Positions 18,859 through 28,253 are shown, counted from the first letter of the stretch. The stretch: 64,000 nt of DNA from Selenomonas sp. TAMA-11512 (GCF_037076525.1 NZ_AP029018.1:434001-498000); one strand, 5' to 3'. The notes: generated from the letters alone by a model not told the origin. Numbers and translations are program-made.

Positions 18859-19983
18859 CTAATCTCAATTAAAAAATATTACATATCCATTCTCTAGATG
18901 TAATACTCCATACGGTATTTCTGGTAAGCTTTTGGATTGTTGCGCATAGACGGTCGATGACTGCATCCAGTGTCTGAAAGACTTCGTTGCAAAAGCCCTG
19001 CGTCCTTAATTCACGCCAAATCTGCTCGATTGGATTCATTTCCGGCGTGTATGGGGGAATATAAGTAATTGTCACATTGCTTGGTATTTGCAGTGCGTTC
19101 GATTTATGCCACGCCGCTCCATCACAAACAAGTACAAGGAGATCGTCTTTATATTCCTCAGAAAGTTCTTTTAAGAAAACATTCATGCACTCTGTATTGC
19201 AGTATGGCATGACAAGAAAGAAGTGTTCTCCTGTCAACGGTTCTACCGCACCATAAGCGTAGCGGTATTCCCGTATATGATGACATGGTACTTGCGGACG
19301 AATCCCTTTAGCACACCAGCAATGTTTCGGTTTGTTGATGCGTCCAAAGCCGGCTTCGTCTTGAAACAGGAGGCGGATCCTTTTTCTTGGATATTGTATA
19401 CAAAGCCCGTCTACGACTCCCTTAATTTTTTTGAGGCCTCGATCGCCTCTTCGTTTGCTTTTTTCGGGTGCTTGGAGCGCGGCATTATCTTACGCCAGCC
19501 ATGTCTTTTGAGCAACATATAGATATAGCCGCGTCCCGTATCTCTGCCCAGCTTTTCGTCAAAGATTGCCTTAATGTCTTTTACAACAACCACTTGACCT
19601 GCTTCTGCCTTCTTACGAAAACGCTCCAATATTTCCAGTTCTTCGGCTTCCGTCATGTTGCGATTGTTTCCCTTGTATTTATTCTCGAGAAAGGAGGCAA
19701 GGCCGTTTTTCTTGTATTCGCTCACCAGTTGGCTGATTCTCACTCTGCCAAGGCCAAGCCTATTTGCTGCTTCTATGTTACTCAAGCCTTCATAGCGAAG
19801 TATGAGTGCTCTTAATTTCCGTGATGTTTTCTTATCCTGTGTTGCCTTCTCCGCCGCTACGATCTTTTCATATTCTTCCGGTTCTATGGTGAATTTGCGC
19901 ATATGAGTTCTCCTATTCATTTTGATTACGCTTTTAGCATTATACCACAATAGAACAGACGAATCAATTTAGCTTGAGATTAG
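18859..19983 (-). mobile_element. IS630-family element
   Basis: Terminal repeats CTAATCTCAA (18859-18868) and TTGAGATTAG (19974-19983) are flanked by TA, the IS630 target: TA lies at 18857-18858 on the left. On the right the TA is now split by an ISLre2 insertion (T at 19984, and T-A again at 21561-21562). It holds one transposase gene with a likely frameshift site. A second, fragmentary copy is at 10236-10335. Confidence 0.88.
18869..19902 (-). CDS. IS630-family transposase, two frames joined by a -1 frameshift
   Basis: The 5' frame (19902 down to 19411, ATG in MRKFTIEPEEY) has the helix-turn-helix part: LSNIEAANRLGLGRVRISQL and the winged segment ending EASKK. At A7 (19425-19431 on the + strand) a -1 shift leads to the second frame, which carries the DDE core: LLFQDEAGFGR, VLVCDGAAWHKS and PPYTPEMNPIEQIW. 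Both halves are otherwise clean, so this may be programmed frameshifting, which occurs in this family, rather than decay. Confidence 0.82.
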
Positions 19984-19984
19984 T

Positions 19985-21552
19985 GTAAGTGTAAAATAGT
20001 TCTCGGAGGGGGTTGCAAAAAGAGAAAGAGACCAGTACCCTAAAGTGTATGCTAACGAGGCGAATACACAAGAAGGAAGGTCTCTTATGGAAACTATTGT
20101 AACAGAAATCCTGGAAATAATAAAGGGTACAAAAGACAATATCTCACAAGAAGAACAACTGCGCAGTTACTTTGAAACCCTGATATGCCGTGCAGTTAGT
20201 GAGGCATTCGAACGAATTGACAAAGAACTGGCAAAGCGATACGCAGCCAAAGGCTGGCACGTGGAACGGCTTGATGCACGGTGCGTGCAAGCAAGCTACG
20301 GAACGATTCAAATCCGTCGCAGGCGCATGAAAAAAGAAGGAGAAGCCAGTATATACCCCTTGGACAAAGAAGTGGGTATTCGCCCTTACCGGAGATACAC
20401 CGCCTATTTGGAATACGTTATTGCCTGTATTGCAGCCAAGAGCGTCTACCGTGATACAGCCGCTGTCGTCAACCTGCTGAGTCCCGTCACGATAAGCCAC
20501 CAACAAGTTGCACATGTCGTGAGACGAGTAGGAGAAACCTATGGTGCTTGGGAGAAATTGCAGGAAAGCACCGATCCCATGGAAGAGACAGAACTGCGCC
20601 GGCCGGAAGTTCTCTACATCGAAGGGGATGGACTCATGCTGCACGGGCAGAATAAGAAACAGCTCGAGCTCCATCGATTCCAAATCGCCGAAGGCGTACA
20701 AGAAAACGGCAACCGTCGTACCCTTATTGGCACCCACTATGTAGCGAATCTCGATCACGAGAAAGCCAAAGAGAGTCTGCTGCACTATCTGGGGAGCCAC
20801 TATGATCTAACCCATACCCTGGTTCTGAGCAACAGTGATGGAGGTGCCGGTTACACCTGCGGCGTCTTTGAAGAAATCCTTGGAAGCGTCGGCCAGCATG
20901 AGCACTTTCTGGATTGGTACCACGTACAAAGGAAATGCAGAGAACGCCTTTTATGGGCAAATTCGACCCTATACAAGAAACTATACAAAGCGCTGTATAC
21001 CCATGAACGCGAGGAAATGGGCCTAGTATTGGATACCGTGGAATCTATGTCCCAAGATGAGCGACAAACGGAACAAGTGGAGCTTCTTCGAAAGTACATA
21101 GAAAGAAACTGGATATACCTTGCCGGCTTGGAAGAACGAGGGATCGGGGAATACAGGAAGCTTTTGGGGACGTGTGAAAGCAACCATAGGCTCTACAGCT
21201 ACCGGATGAAGAAGCAAGGCAGACGATGGAGTCGAGCCGGTGGCGAAGCGATGGTAAAGATCATCACGGGATTGAAGAATGGTGATCTGCGAGAGGCCAT
21301 GGCGGCGAAGGCGGAGTGGTTCAATGCGAAGGCAGGAAGAGACTTCCGCGGAGCCGTGCGAGAGGCATTGAAAAGAAGCAAGAGGACGACGTATGACGGG
21401 GTCCGACACGGGAGGATTACAGTAAGTGCGCCGATGAGCAGTGGGATTGGACATTTGTCCAAATGCTTTGCTTAGAGGCAAAAAAAGACTATGCCACGAA
21501 GGCAGACACATCAAGGGGGAAAACTCACCACCGAGAAAATCTTGACACATAC
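19985..21552 (+). mobile_element. ISLre2-family element, copy 1 (1568 bp)
   Basis: The ends GTAAGTGTAAAATAGTTCTC and (inverted) GTATGTGTCAAGATTTTCTC are related terminal repeats. The 9-bp duplication GAGATTAGT lies at 19976-19984 and 21553-21561. The insertion is in the outer end of an IS630 terminal repeat. An equally long copy is at 57769-59336. Confidence 0.95.
20087..21475 (+). CDS. ISLre2-family (UPF0236) transposase
   Basis: This 462-residue transposase of the UPF0236/ISLre2 type has VLYIEGDGLMLHGQNKK (probable first catalytic Asp) and LVLSNSDGGAGYTCGVFEEI and HEHFLDWYHVQRKC (second region). The C-terminal end reads RHGRITVSAPMSSGIGHLSK. Start ATG 20087 follows AAGGAAGG; an upstream ATG at 20045 in the same frame lacks a good ribosome binding site. 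It is uninterrupted and almost identical to the copy on the minus strand at 57846-59234, pointing to recent transposition. Confidence 0.92.
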   Translation: METIVTEILEIIKGTKDNISQEEQLRSYFETLICRAVSEAFERIDKELAKRYAAKGWHVERLDARCVQASYGTIQIRRRRMKKEGEASIYPLDKEVGIRPYRRYTAYLEYVIACIAAKSVYRDTAAVVNLLSPVTISHQQVAHVVRRVGETYGAWEKLQESTDPMEETELRRPEVLYIEGDGLMLHGQNKKQLELHRFQIAEGVQENGNRRTLIGTHYVANLDHEKAKESLLHYLGSHYDLTHTLVLSNSDGGAGYTCGVFEEILGSVGQHEHFLDWYHVQRKCRERLLWANSTLYKKLYKALYTHEREEMGLVLDTVESMSQDERQTEQVELLRKYIERNWIYLAGLEERGIGEYRKLLGTCESNHRLYSYRMKKQGRRWSRAGGEAMVKIITGLKNGDLREAMAAKAEWFNAKAGRDFRGAVREALKRSKRTTYDGVRHGRITVSAPMSSGIGHLSKCFA

Positions 21553-21562
21553 GAGATTAGTA

Positions 21563-21660
21563 TCGAACAAAGACCATCGCTACATGTGCTGTAAGGCCGT
21601 TATACGACAGACGGTGATATTCTTTGCACAGGGGCAGGTTTTTTGCAAGTCTTGAAAAAC
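21563..21660 (-). pseudogene. IS4-like transposase C-terminal remnant
   Basis: On the minus strand this reads LPLCKEYHRLSYNGLTAHVA and MVFVRY, the counterpart of SYDAMTAHVSIVFTRH in the IS4 remnant at 14060-15435. Only this tail remains. The rest of 21660-21964 shows a degraded frame on the minus strand and no gene I can support. Confidence 0.6.
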
Positions 21661-21964
21661 ACCTCTGGTCGCTGGACAGCACTATTTTCGTCGGGCGCTG
21701 TATAATTCTACGACGATCTTTGGTGAAAGGAGACGGTTTTATACGCTCCCATTGTACGCTATGGAGTACAGTTTTGATTAGAGGGTTGGAAACCGCTGGG
21801 AGATTGTTGTATAGATACAATTGACAAGTAACAACAATGACGTTACAATTGATTCAGAATAGAGGTGGTTAGTATGAAAATATCAGGATTTGGGTAGTCT
21901 CAAAAAGAGCGACTTTAATAAGCCTATTTGTGCCGCCTGCGACAGCGGCGGAATGGAGTTTTTT

Positions 21965-22225
21965 ATGGAAAAATCCTCAACTCTCAACTTAAGAATTAAC
22001 CCGATATTAAAACAAAATGCAGAAGATGTCCTCAGTAAACTTGGTGTTCCGATGTCAACGGCTGTTGATATGTTCTTAAATCAGGTAGTGCTTGTGAGAG
22101 GACTCCCTTTTTCCGTTACACTGCCTAACGCCCCTAAGAGCATTGATACAACCGGAATGACGGATACACAGATCCATGCCAAGATTCAGCGTGGCTATGA
22201 TGACTACAAAGCGGGTAAGGTGTAG
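21965..22225 (+). CDS. RelB/DinJ-family antitoxin
   Basis: A ribbon-helix-helix antitoxin of 86 residues: STLNLRINPILKQNAEDVL, LGVPMSTAVDMFLNQVV and RGLPFSVTLPN are the RelB/DinJ signature, and the C-terminus (QIHAKIQRGYDDYKAGKV) is the usual toxin-binding tail. Start ATG 21965 follows GGAG at 21953-21956. Its toxin gene downstream is a broken fragment, so this antitoxin is orphaned. It may still repress its own promoter or act on other RelE/YafQ toxins. Confidence 0.82.
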   Translation: MEKSSTLNLRINPILKQNAEDVLSKLGVPMSTAVDMFLNQVVLVRGLPFSVTLPNAPKSIDTTGMTDTQIHAKIQRGYDDYKAGKV

Positions 22226-22272
22226 AATGCTGCTGATGCTTTTTCTTAGCTTCAGGAGAGTCACAGGTAATT

Positions 22273-22403
22273 ATGGAAATTCACAGAATGGTGATAGATA
22301 ACTTTCTGTCTGCTATGTTATTGATCCGGGCATTGTAACCGTGACAGATGTTTTGTATGGCGCATCTGATATTCACAGCAGACTGCAGAAACGATATATG
22401 TAA
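22273..22403 (+). pseudogene. RelE/ParE-type toxin remnant (C-terminal half)
   Basis: The frame from 22273 reads MEIHRMVIDNFLS; after a one-base deletion it continues in another frame as CYVIDPGIVTVTDVLYGASD and IHSRLQKRYM-stop. These are the last strands and C-terminus of RelE/ParE toxins. The N-terminal half is missing between the antitoxin and this piece. It cannot encode an active toxin. Confidence 0.65.
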
Positions 22404-22533
22404 GAGCGGAGACCAAAATAGCAGGCGAAATCCCTGCAATTCCACGAGCAGAGCACGGAGAGACAGAAAGAGTTGCATTTTCGTGATATACTATTGATTA
22501 ACAGGAAAATACTGACCTTGGAGGCAGAGAATA

Positions 22534-22989
22534 ATGGGATTTTTGGATAGGCTGTTTAAGAAAAAGAATACCGCTGAACAAGCAGAGTCGCTGCAGGAAA
22601 AGTCAACATTGGCAAAAGATATCCCCGCTTACGCGGAGTGGGCAAAAAAGAATCTGAATACAACAGGATATAAAGTTGATTATGATTTAGCAAGCATGAA
22701 GGAAATGGAGCGATTCTTCCAGGAGCAGACAGCGGAAGGCGGCGTGCTAATTCCGGGACAATGCGGATCCATTTTGTTCGGGCTGGGATGCCTGATTGGA
22801 GAAACGGTCATAAAAGTTCGTGGAGGTCATTGGGAAACAGATGATGCAGATCCGCAGGCAGAAATAAATATTGCAGTCCGACTTCCTGATAACTCTCTCA
22901 TATGGCCTGTTCAAAAGTGTATGAAAAGATTAGAGAACGGATCGGAAGATAACATATATGATTATGTCTTTTGCCTTTGCCGAAGGTGA
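22534..22989 (+). CDS. Hypothetical protein (151 aa)
   Basis: I do not recognise a function. The product is soluble, with a basic N-terminal helix (MGFLDRLFKKKN), then AYAEWAKKNLNTTGYKVDYD, a Gly-rich segment (GSILFGLGCLIGETVIKVRG) and an aromatic C-terminus. Small proteins of this look occur among DUF-type and toxin-immunity proteins, but nothing nearby supports that. The start is supported by TTGGAGGC before ATG 22534. It is the last gene of the accessory region before the terminator at 23067. Confidence 0.6.
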   Translation: MGFLDRLFKKKNTAEQAESLQEKSTLAKDIPAYAEWAKKNLNTTGYKVDYDLASMKEMERFFQEQTAEGGVLIPGQCGSILFGLGCLIGETVIKVRGGHWETDDADPQAEINIAVRLPDNSLIWPVQKCMKRLENGSEDNIYDYVFCLCRR

Positions 22990-23066
22990 GTAAATAAAGG
23001 TCTGTAAACAGGGCTCCGAGGATTGCAGTAGGAAATCGGAGATTGATGTACAGCAAAAATTTCTAA

Positions 23067-23094
23067 AACGTCTCCCAAAAGGGAGGCGTTTTTT
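23067..23094 (+). terminator. Rho-independent terminator
   Basis: AACGTCTCCC and GGGAGGCGTT form a 10-base stem around AAAA, followed by TTTT. It separates the accessory region from the glycan gene block. Confidence 0.9.
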
Positions 23095-23105
23095 CTATCT
23101 TGTGG

Positions 23106-23111
23106 TATAAT
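23106..23111 (+). promoter_or_regulatory. Extended -10 promoter of the glycan cluster
   Basis: TGGTATAAT is an extended -10 element 38 bases before the first glycosyltransferase start. No convincing -35 box is seen, which is common for extended -10 promoters. Confidence 0.55.
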
Positions 23112-23148
23112 GTTATAATAGGCTATTATGCGCAAAGGAGGAAGTGCC

Positions 23149-23928
23149 GTGCAGGAGAGGAACCGTCTGGCCGTCATCGTATTGACGAAAAACGAAGAGG
23201 CAAATATCCGGGACTGCATCGAAAGTGTCTCCTTTGCAGATGAGGTGCTGCTTGTGGACTCGGGCAGCACGGATCGGACGATTGAAATCGCGCAATCCAT
23301 GGGAGCCAGGATCGTTTCCCGTCCGATGGGGGAGGGCGGCTTTGCGGAGAACCGCAACGCGGCGCTGCAGGAGACGGAAGCGGAGTGGGTGCTCTACCTC
23401 GATGCGGACGAGCGCATAGAAAAGACGCTGGAGCAATCGATCCTGCAGCATATTCGAAGCGTGCGGGCGGCGGGAACCATACGGCGCGAGAGTGTTGTGA
23501 TGGGGCAGCGTATGCATCACGGGGTCTATCGGCCGGATGAGGTGGCGCGTCTTTTTCCGCGGGAGGCTGTCCGCTGGGAGGGGATTGTCCACGAGATGCC
23601 GGTGACGGAGCTTCCCGTCGCGCGGCTGAAGGGCGCGGCAACGCACTACTGCCTGACAAGCTGGGCGCAGTACTTCGCGAAATTTGACCGCTACACGACG
23701 ATGATGGCGGAGAAGATGCGGGAGCGCGGAAAGCGGACGAACTATGCAGCGGCGCAGCTGCACGCGATATATGCGTGCTTTCAGATGCTCTTTCTGCGCG
23801 GCGGCATTCTCGACGGGGCGCTCGGCGTCACGCTCTGCGCGGGGCACTATCTGTATACGCTCATGAAATATGTGAAGCTCATGGAGCTTGATAAAGGGAG
23901 GCCGCTTCATGCGCATAGGGATCTTTGA
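23149..23928 (+). CDS. Family 2 glycosyltransferase, WaaE/KdtX-like (LPS core)
   Basis: A GT-A fold enzyme that would transfer a sugar (glucose in characterised WaaE relatives) from a nucleotide donor onto the LPS inner core on the cytoplasmic face. The N-terminus AVIVLTKNEEANIRDCIESV and VDSGSTDRT bind the nucleotide; the DXD motif is YLDADERI; RMHHGVYRPDEVARLF and VHEMP are typical of the WaaE group. I chose GTG 23149 because GGAGG precedes it correctly; ATG 23128 lies upstream of that site. First gene of an eleven-gene block; the next start lies inside its 3' end. Confidence 0.85.
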   Translation: MQERNRLAVIVLTKNEEANIRDCIESVSFADEVLLVDSGSTDRTIEIAQSMGARIVSRPMGEGGFAENRNAALQETEAEWVLYLDADERIEKTLEQSILQHIRSVRAAGTIRRESVVMGQRMHHGVYRPDEVARLFPREAVRWEGIVHEMPVTELPVARLKGAATHYCLTSWAQYFAKFDRYTTMMAEKMRERGKRTNYAAAQLHAIYACFQMLFLRGGILDGALGVTLCAGHYLYTLMKYVKLMELDKGRPLHAHRDL

Positions 23929-25063
23929 AAACATCATGACGCCCGGCGGGCATGAGGTCGATTTTGACCGCATCCTCGTGGAGGAGCTTCGCGGCGCGGG
24001 GCATGAGGTTTCCTTCTACGTGCCGGAGGGCTTCCGCTTCGAGCTCGATTACGGGACGCCCGTCACGTATTTGAAGGGGGCTCCCGTCATGTACGGCAAG
24101 TCGCACGGCGTACGGAAGCTCATCGCCGCCTTCACGCGGGAGGTGCGCAGGCAGGGATGGTATCGGGCTCTCTATGAGGCGGCCGCGGCGGGCGAGGTGG
24201 ACGCACTCATCGTGCCGACGTCGACGTATCGCTATCTGCGCGCGCTGAAGCACAGCGTACTGCGCAAGTCGCCCGTTCCGATCATCTTCATCCTGCACGG
24301 GATCAACCCGAAGGAAGCGCCGAAGTTCATCCGCGCGGTGGAGTCTTTGGCAGGTGATTCCAATATCCGTCCGACGGTGCTGACGTTCGGCGATACGATT
24401 TTCGGCGAGCGGCCGGAGCGCGTGCGCTGCATCTATCCGCCGACGTATACGCCCCGTGATCTCCTGGCGGAGGGGAGAACGGTCGAAGCGCGTGAGAAGT
24501 CTGTCAATGAGCCGCTTGTCATCGGCTTCTACGGACAGTATCGTCGGGAGAAGCGTCTGGAGGACTTCCTTCGCATCTACCTTGCGCGCGATTACGCGCG
24601 GCCTGTCAAACTCCTTGTGCAAGGCTCCACGATGCACGAGGAGGACGCGGCGGACTTTGAGCGCATCATTGCCAAATACAGGGATGACGCGCGTGTGGAG
24701 TTTCTGCACAAGGGACTCATCGGCAGGGCGTGGCAGGAGGCGATCCTGTCGGTCGACGCTCTGCTGATGCCGTATTCGGCACCGCGCTACCGCTATCATT
24801 GGGGCGGCATGCTCTTCACGGCCATCGGCTATCGAAAGCCTGTGATAGCAAGCGATGACATCAATCCCGAGGTTTTTGAGCGCTTTTCCATAGGCGAGAC
24901 ATTTTCGAGCGGAGACGCCGACTCGTTGGGACGGACGCTGGAGGACTTCATCAATCGATTTGATGAGCGGCAGGGCACGTATCAGCGCAATTTAGCCGAA
25001 GCGGGCGAGCTCTATGCCCCGTCGAAGTTTGCGGAGCGGCTTGTATCGATCATAGAGGAGTAG
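23909..25063 (+). CDS. GT-B glycosyltransferase (family 4-like)
   Basis: Two Rossmann-like halves are visible: an N-terminal MRIGIFENIMTPGGHEVDFD (acceptor side) and a C-terminal LVIGFYGQYRREKRLEDFL, then VKLLVQGSTMHEEDA and ALLMPYSAPRYRYHWGGMLF, equivalent to the donor-binding part. The EX7E motif is replaced by a divergent AIGYRKPVIASDDINPEVF. ATG 23909 follows GGGAGG and overlaps the previous gene by 20 bases. Donor and acceptor cannot be read from sequence. Confidence 0.75.
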   Translation: MRIGIFENIMTPGGHEVDFDRILVEELRGAGHEVSFYVPEGFRFELDYGTPVTYLKGAPVMYGKSHGVRKLIAAFTREVRRQGWYRALYEAAAAGEVDALIVPTSTYRYLRALKHSVLRKSPVPIIFILHGINPKEAPKFIRAVESLAGDSNIRPTVLTFGDTIFGERPERVRCIYPPTYTPRDLLAEGRTVEAREKSVNEPLVIGFYGQYRREKRLEDFLRIYLARDYARPVKLLVQGSTMHEEDAADFERIIAKYRDDARVEFLHKGLIGRAWQEAILSVDALLMPYSAPRYRYHWGGMLFTAIGYRKPVIASDDINPEVFERFSIGETFSSGDADSLGRTLEDFINRFDERQGTYQRNLAEAGELYAPSKFAERLVSIIEE

Positions 25064-25064
25064 T

Positions 25065-25991
25065 ATGAGGAACATCATTGCGCTTGGCAAGCGAATATAC
25101 GATATGGACAATCCGCGGGAGCAACGGCGATATGTCGTATTTGTGGCAAGGGCCATGCTGCATCGCGGCGCGTTTCGTGCGCTCTGCGCATGGTTTCAGG
25201 AAACCCCTTTGCGAAAGAAGAGCATCAAGGAGAGCCCTTTTCCCCTGGAGCAGGTAACGCGCGCTTTTTTCTACAAGGGGGCGACATTTCAGGAAAAAGC
25301 GGAGCTCGTCAAGGGACACTTTTCCTATCTGGAGGATCATGTGAAAAGCGAGTGGTTTCTGCCGCTGACAAGCGTGTATGAGGAGCCTGTCGTACTCTGG
25401 CAGGACGCGTACGGGGGAGAATCCTTCCGCGTGACGCTGCACTTCGGCACGGGGCAGCGCAAAGAGGGGCTACTTGCCATAAACATGCTCTTGGGGCAGA
25501 GGGAGATCTATCAGATGATCTTCTGGCTCGGAAGGAATTCCGCCGGAGAAGGCACGCTCACGATCGGCGCGATGCAGGGACCGAATGTGGACGAGGCGAA
25601 GGAGCTCATAAAGGCGCTTACAAAGACGTTCTTCGGCTATCGAACGAAGAACCTCATCCTCCTCCTCACACAGAGCTTTGCCCGCGCGCTCGGCGTCAAG
25701 CATATGTATGCCGTGTCGAACGACGGCTATTACGCGATGAATCACATGCGGCGAAACCGCAAGCTGCAGACGGATTTCGGCGCCTTTTGGGAGGAAGCGG
25801 GCGGCAAGCTGACAGACGACGCGCGATTCTATGAGCTGCCCCTCATCGAAGAGAGAAAATCGATCGAAGAGGTAAAGTCCCAAAAGCGCAATCTCTACCG
25901 CAAGCGATTCGCTGTACTGGATGCCGTCGAAGCGATCATGGCAGGCAGTTTGGAAAAACTTTTGAAGCAGCCGGCTTTGCATGAACGATAG
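25065..25991 (+). CDS. VirK/YbjX family protein (DUF535)
   Basis: The DUF535 pattern is recognisable: HFSYLEDHV, then VTLHFGTGQRKEGLLAINML, IYQMIFWLGRNS, LTIGAMQGPN, and the C-terminal FARALGVKHMYAVSNDGYY followed by FYELPL. Family members affect outer-membrane or LPS-related properties and virulence in Gram-negative bacteria, but no enzymatic activity is established. It starts one base after the previous stop, with GAGGAG inside that gene's end. Its place in a glycan block supports an envelope role. Confidence 0.75.
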   Translation: MRNIIALGKRIYDMDNPREQRRYVVFVARAMLHRGAFRALCAWFQETPLRKKSIKESPFPLEQVTRAFFYKGATFQEKAELVKGHFSYLEDHVKSEWFLPLTSVYEEPVVLWQDAYGGESFRVTLHFGTGQRKEGLLAINMLLGQREIYQMIFWLGRNSAGEGTLTIGAMQGPNVDEAKELIKALTKTFFGYRTKNLILLLTQSFARALGVKHMYAVSNDGYYAMNHMRRNRKLQTDFGAFWEEAGGKLTDDARFYELPLIEERKSIEEVKSQKRNLYRKRFAVLDAVEAIMAGSLEKLLKQPALHER

Positions 25992-26050
25992 CATGGCAGA
26001 AGAGGAGGCCTCTTACCCATAGGCACTTCATAAAGAAAAGGGGTTGTGAC

Positions 26051-26998
26051 ATGCACGCTCGACCGGATAAAGAGGCCGATGTAACCGTATTGTTTATCAC
26101 ATATCAGCAAGACGAAGAGGAGACGCTGATGAGTCTTCGCTCCGTCCTGCGGCAAAAGGATATCTGTGTGGAGATCGTCGTGTCGGATGACGGGTCGGAG
26201 GAAAATCACTTTGACGCGATCAAGGCGCTTTTTGAAAGATACAATTTCACACGGTATAAGATGCTCGCGCATGAGGAAAATCGCGGGATCATCAAGAACC
26301 TCATCGGGGCGCTGAAAGAGGCATCCGCAAAGTGGGTCAAGGTATTGTCTCCGGGGGACTTCTTCTATTCGGAGAAGGTGCTTTCCCGCTGGTATGTGCA
26401 TGTCCGGCGTGTAGGGTGCGATGTGTCCTTCGGTCGGCACATCATGTACAGGAAGATCGATGCGGGCTATGAAATGATCCCCTCCGTCTTCAGACATCGG
26501 AAAAATTGGGCGGAGGACGTCTTTACCTCCTATATCACCTACGATCAAAGCGTAGGCGGGTGTCTGGCATTTCATAAGAAGGACTGCTATCTGCACTACT
26601 TGGAGCTGCTCGCGGAACGAGGAGCGATCCTGTCGGAGGATGCCTCCCATATCATCATGGCGTGCGAGCGGGTCAAGATGGACTTGTACTTGGAAAATGT
26701 CATTTACTATGAGCGGTCGGGCATATCGGCGGGATTCAACTCGCGCCTGCGGGATGAGCACAGAATTGCCTTTCAGATTGCGATGGAAAGCGATAAGATA
26801 ACGGATCGAGAGAGAAGCATTCTGGAGCTGACATGGAAGCGGCGCTGGGAGGGGACGGCGTGGACGCTGTCGGACCGCCTGCGATGGTATCTCTATGTGC
26901 CGCAGTGGCCGTTCGTCAAAAAGCAGCTCTACCGGGAACATGTGGCGCTGGAGCAGCGCATGGATACGGAATACATCGAGCGTCTGAAAACGGACTAG
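26051..26998 (+). CDS. Family 2 glycosyltransferase
   Basis: The GT-A donor domain is at the N-terminus: VTVLFITYQQDEEETLMSLR, IVVSDDGSEENHFDAI, and a DXD equivalent in VLSPGDFF. The C-terminal part is helical and ends without membrane segments. An AAGGGG sequence precedes ATG 26051. The sugar is unknown. Downstream, 26999-27077 holds only a 14-codon open frame whose stop overlaps the next start; I do not count it as a gene. Confidence 0.8.
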   Translation: MHARPDKEADVTVLFITYQQDEEETLMSLRSVLRQKDICVEIVVSDDGSEENHFDAIKALFERYNFTRYKMLAHEENRGIIKNLIGALKEASAKWVKVLSPGDFFYSEKVLSRWYVHVRRVGCDVSFGRHIMYRKIDAGYEMIPSVFRHRKNWAEDVFTSYITYDQSVGGCLAFHKKDCYLHYLELLAERGAILSEDASHIIMACERVKMDLYLENVIYYERSGISAGFNSRLRDEHRIAFQIAMESDKITDRERSILELTWKRRWEGTAWTLSDRLRWYLYVPQWPFVKKQLYREHVALEQRMDTEYIERLKTD

Positions 26999-27077
26999 AA
27001 AGTCTACTGCAAAAAGCGATATACGAGGACGTGTCAATGAAAGATGACGGAGGAGATCACTTGAAGGAGCTTTTGCG

Positions 27078-28250
27078 ATGAGACTGCTTCTCTTAAACCC
27101 CACGAAGCTTGTGGGGGATTCCGGCGGCTTGGCAAAGGTGAACGCGGCATTCGCGAATGCCATGCTGGAGCGTGGGCATGAGGTGGCGACGGTGCACAGT
27201 GATGAGCGGGAGGGCGATTTCTTCTACGCCTTTGCTGACGGCGTGCGTATTTACAATCTGAATCGCCGCGCGGACGGCACGCTGCAGAAGATGCCCGCGT
27301 ACCGCAAACTGCTGCGTGAGCTCATGAGACCGTTCGGACACGCGCGCGCCATGGAGATGAATGATCGATATTACGCGGGCTGCTTCACATCGTCTCTTCG
27401 CTCCGTGATTGAGAGGGAGCGGCCGGATGTCATCGTGGCGTTTCAGCCGCTGGCGGCGATGCTCGCCATTACGGAGGTGCGGACGGATGTGCCCGTCGTC
27501 AGCATGTCGCATGGCGATCCCGCGGATTATTTCATCAACTACCCGGAGGCGGAATGGCGTGCGCTGGAGCACTGCGCGGCGGCACAGGTGCTCCTGCCGG
27601 GATTTGAGGCGGCGCTTCGGGAGAGGTTCCCGCACTTGCCCGTAACCGTCATAGGCAATGTCGTGCCGAGCTATGAGAAGCAGGCGGAACTCTTGTCCGA
27701 TAAGGCGCGGAGGAAAATCCTGTTTCTGGGTCGTCTCGTCAAAAATCACAAGCAGCCGCAGCATCTCGTCGAGGCGTTTGCCTCTCTTGCGGGCGCGTAT
27801 CCGGACTGGGATGTCGAGCTCTGGGGAGATGATGACCGCAATCACTATAGGAAGGAGCTCGAAGCGCGGATTGCGGACTGCGGTCTGCAGGAGCGGATCC
27901 GATTGAAGGGGACGACGCGGGACGTGGAGTCGGTTCTGGCGGACGGGGATGTGTTTGTGTTCCCAAGCCGGGTCGAGGGGTTCGGCCTGACGCTGGCGGA
28001 GGCGATGGCGGCGGGGCTGCCTGTCGTCTGTTATCGAAGCTGTCAGGCGTCAAGGCTCGTCGAAGACGGTGTAAGCGGTCTCTTGGCGGAGGACGGCGTG
28101 CCGTCCTTGGCGAAGTGCATGGAAGCGCTTATGCGGGACGCGGACCTGCGTGATCGCATGGGACGGGCCGCGAGGCAGGCGATGCGGAGCTACAGCGCCG
28201 ACGTCATATATGCGGAGTGGGATAAGCTGTTGGAAAAGGCTGTGAGGTAG
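27078..28250 (+). CDS. Family 4 glycosyltransferase
   Basis: GT-B enzyme. N-terminal GDSGGLAKVNAAFANAMLER is the Gly-rich acceptor loop. The C-terminal donor domain has KILFLGRLVKNHKQPQHLVE, DVFVFPSRVEGFGLTLAEAM with the conserved EX7E (Glu in VEGFGLTLAEA), and GLPVVCY. Such enzymes are usually retaining transferases using UDP- or GDP-sugars. GAAGGAGC precedes the ATG. The next gene starts four bases after its stop. Confidence 0.88.
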   Translation: MRLLLLNPTKLVGDSGGLAKVNAAFANAMLERGHEVATVHSDEREGDFFYAFADGVRIYNLNRRADGTLQKMPAYRKLLRELMRPFGHARAMEMNDRYYAGCFTSSLRSVIERERPDVIVAFQPLAAMLAITEVRTDVPVVSMSHGDPADYFINYPEAEWRALEHCAAAQVLLPGFEAALRERFPHLPVTVIGNVVPSYEKQAELLSDKARRKILFLGRLVKNHKQPQHLVEAFASLAGAYPDWDVELWGDDDRNHYRKELEARIADCGLQERIRLKGTTRDVESVLADGDVFVFPSRVEGFGLTLAEAMAAGLPVVCYRSCQASRLVEDGVSGLLAEDGVPSLAKCMEALMRDADLRDRMGRAARQAMRSYSADVIYAEWDKLLEKAVR

Positions 28251-28253
28251 CGC

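Noticed and set aside
18859-19983. IS630 element as the source of transposase for the MITE family
   Set aside because: Both use TA targets, but the terminal repeats (CTAATCTCAA against GGGAAGCACTGATAAA) do not match.
27037-27081. 14-codon open frame before the family 4 glycosyltransferase
   Set aside because: Stop overlaps the next start and an SD-like sequence precedes the ATG, but it is too short and has no leader-peptide features.
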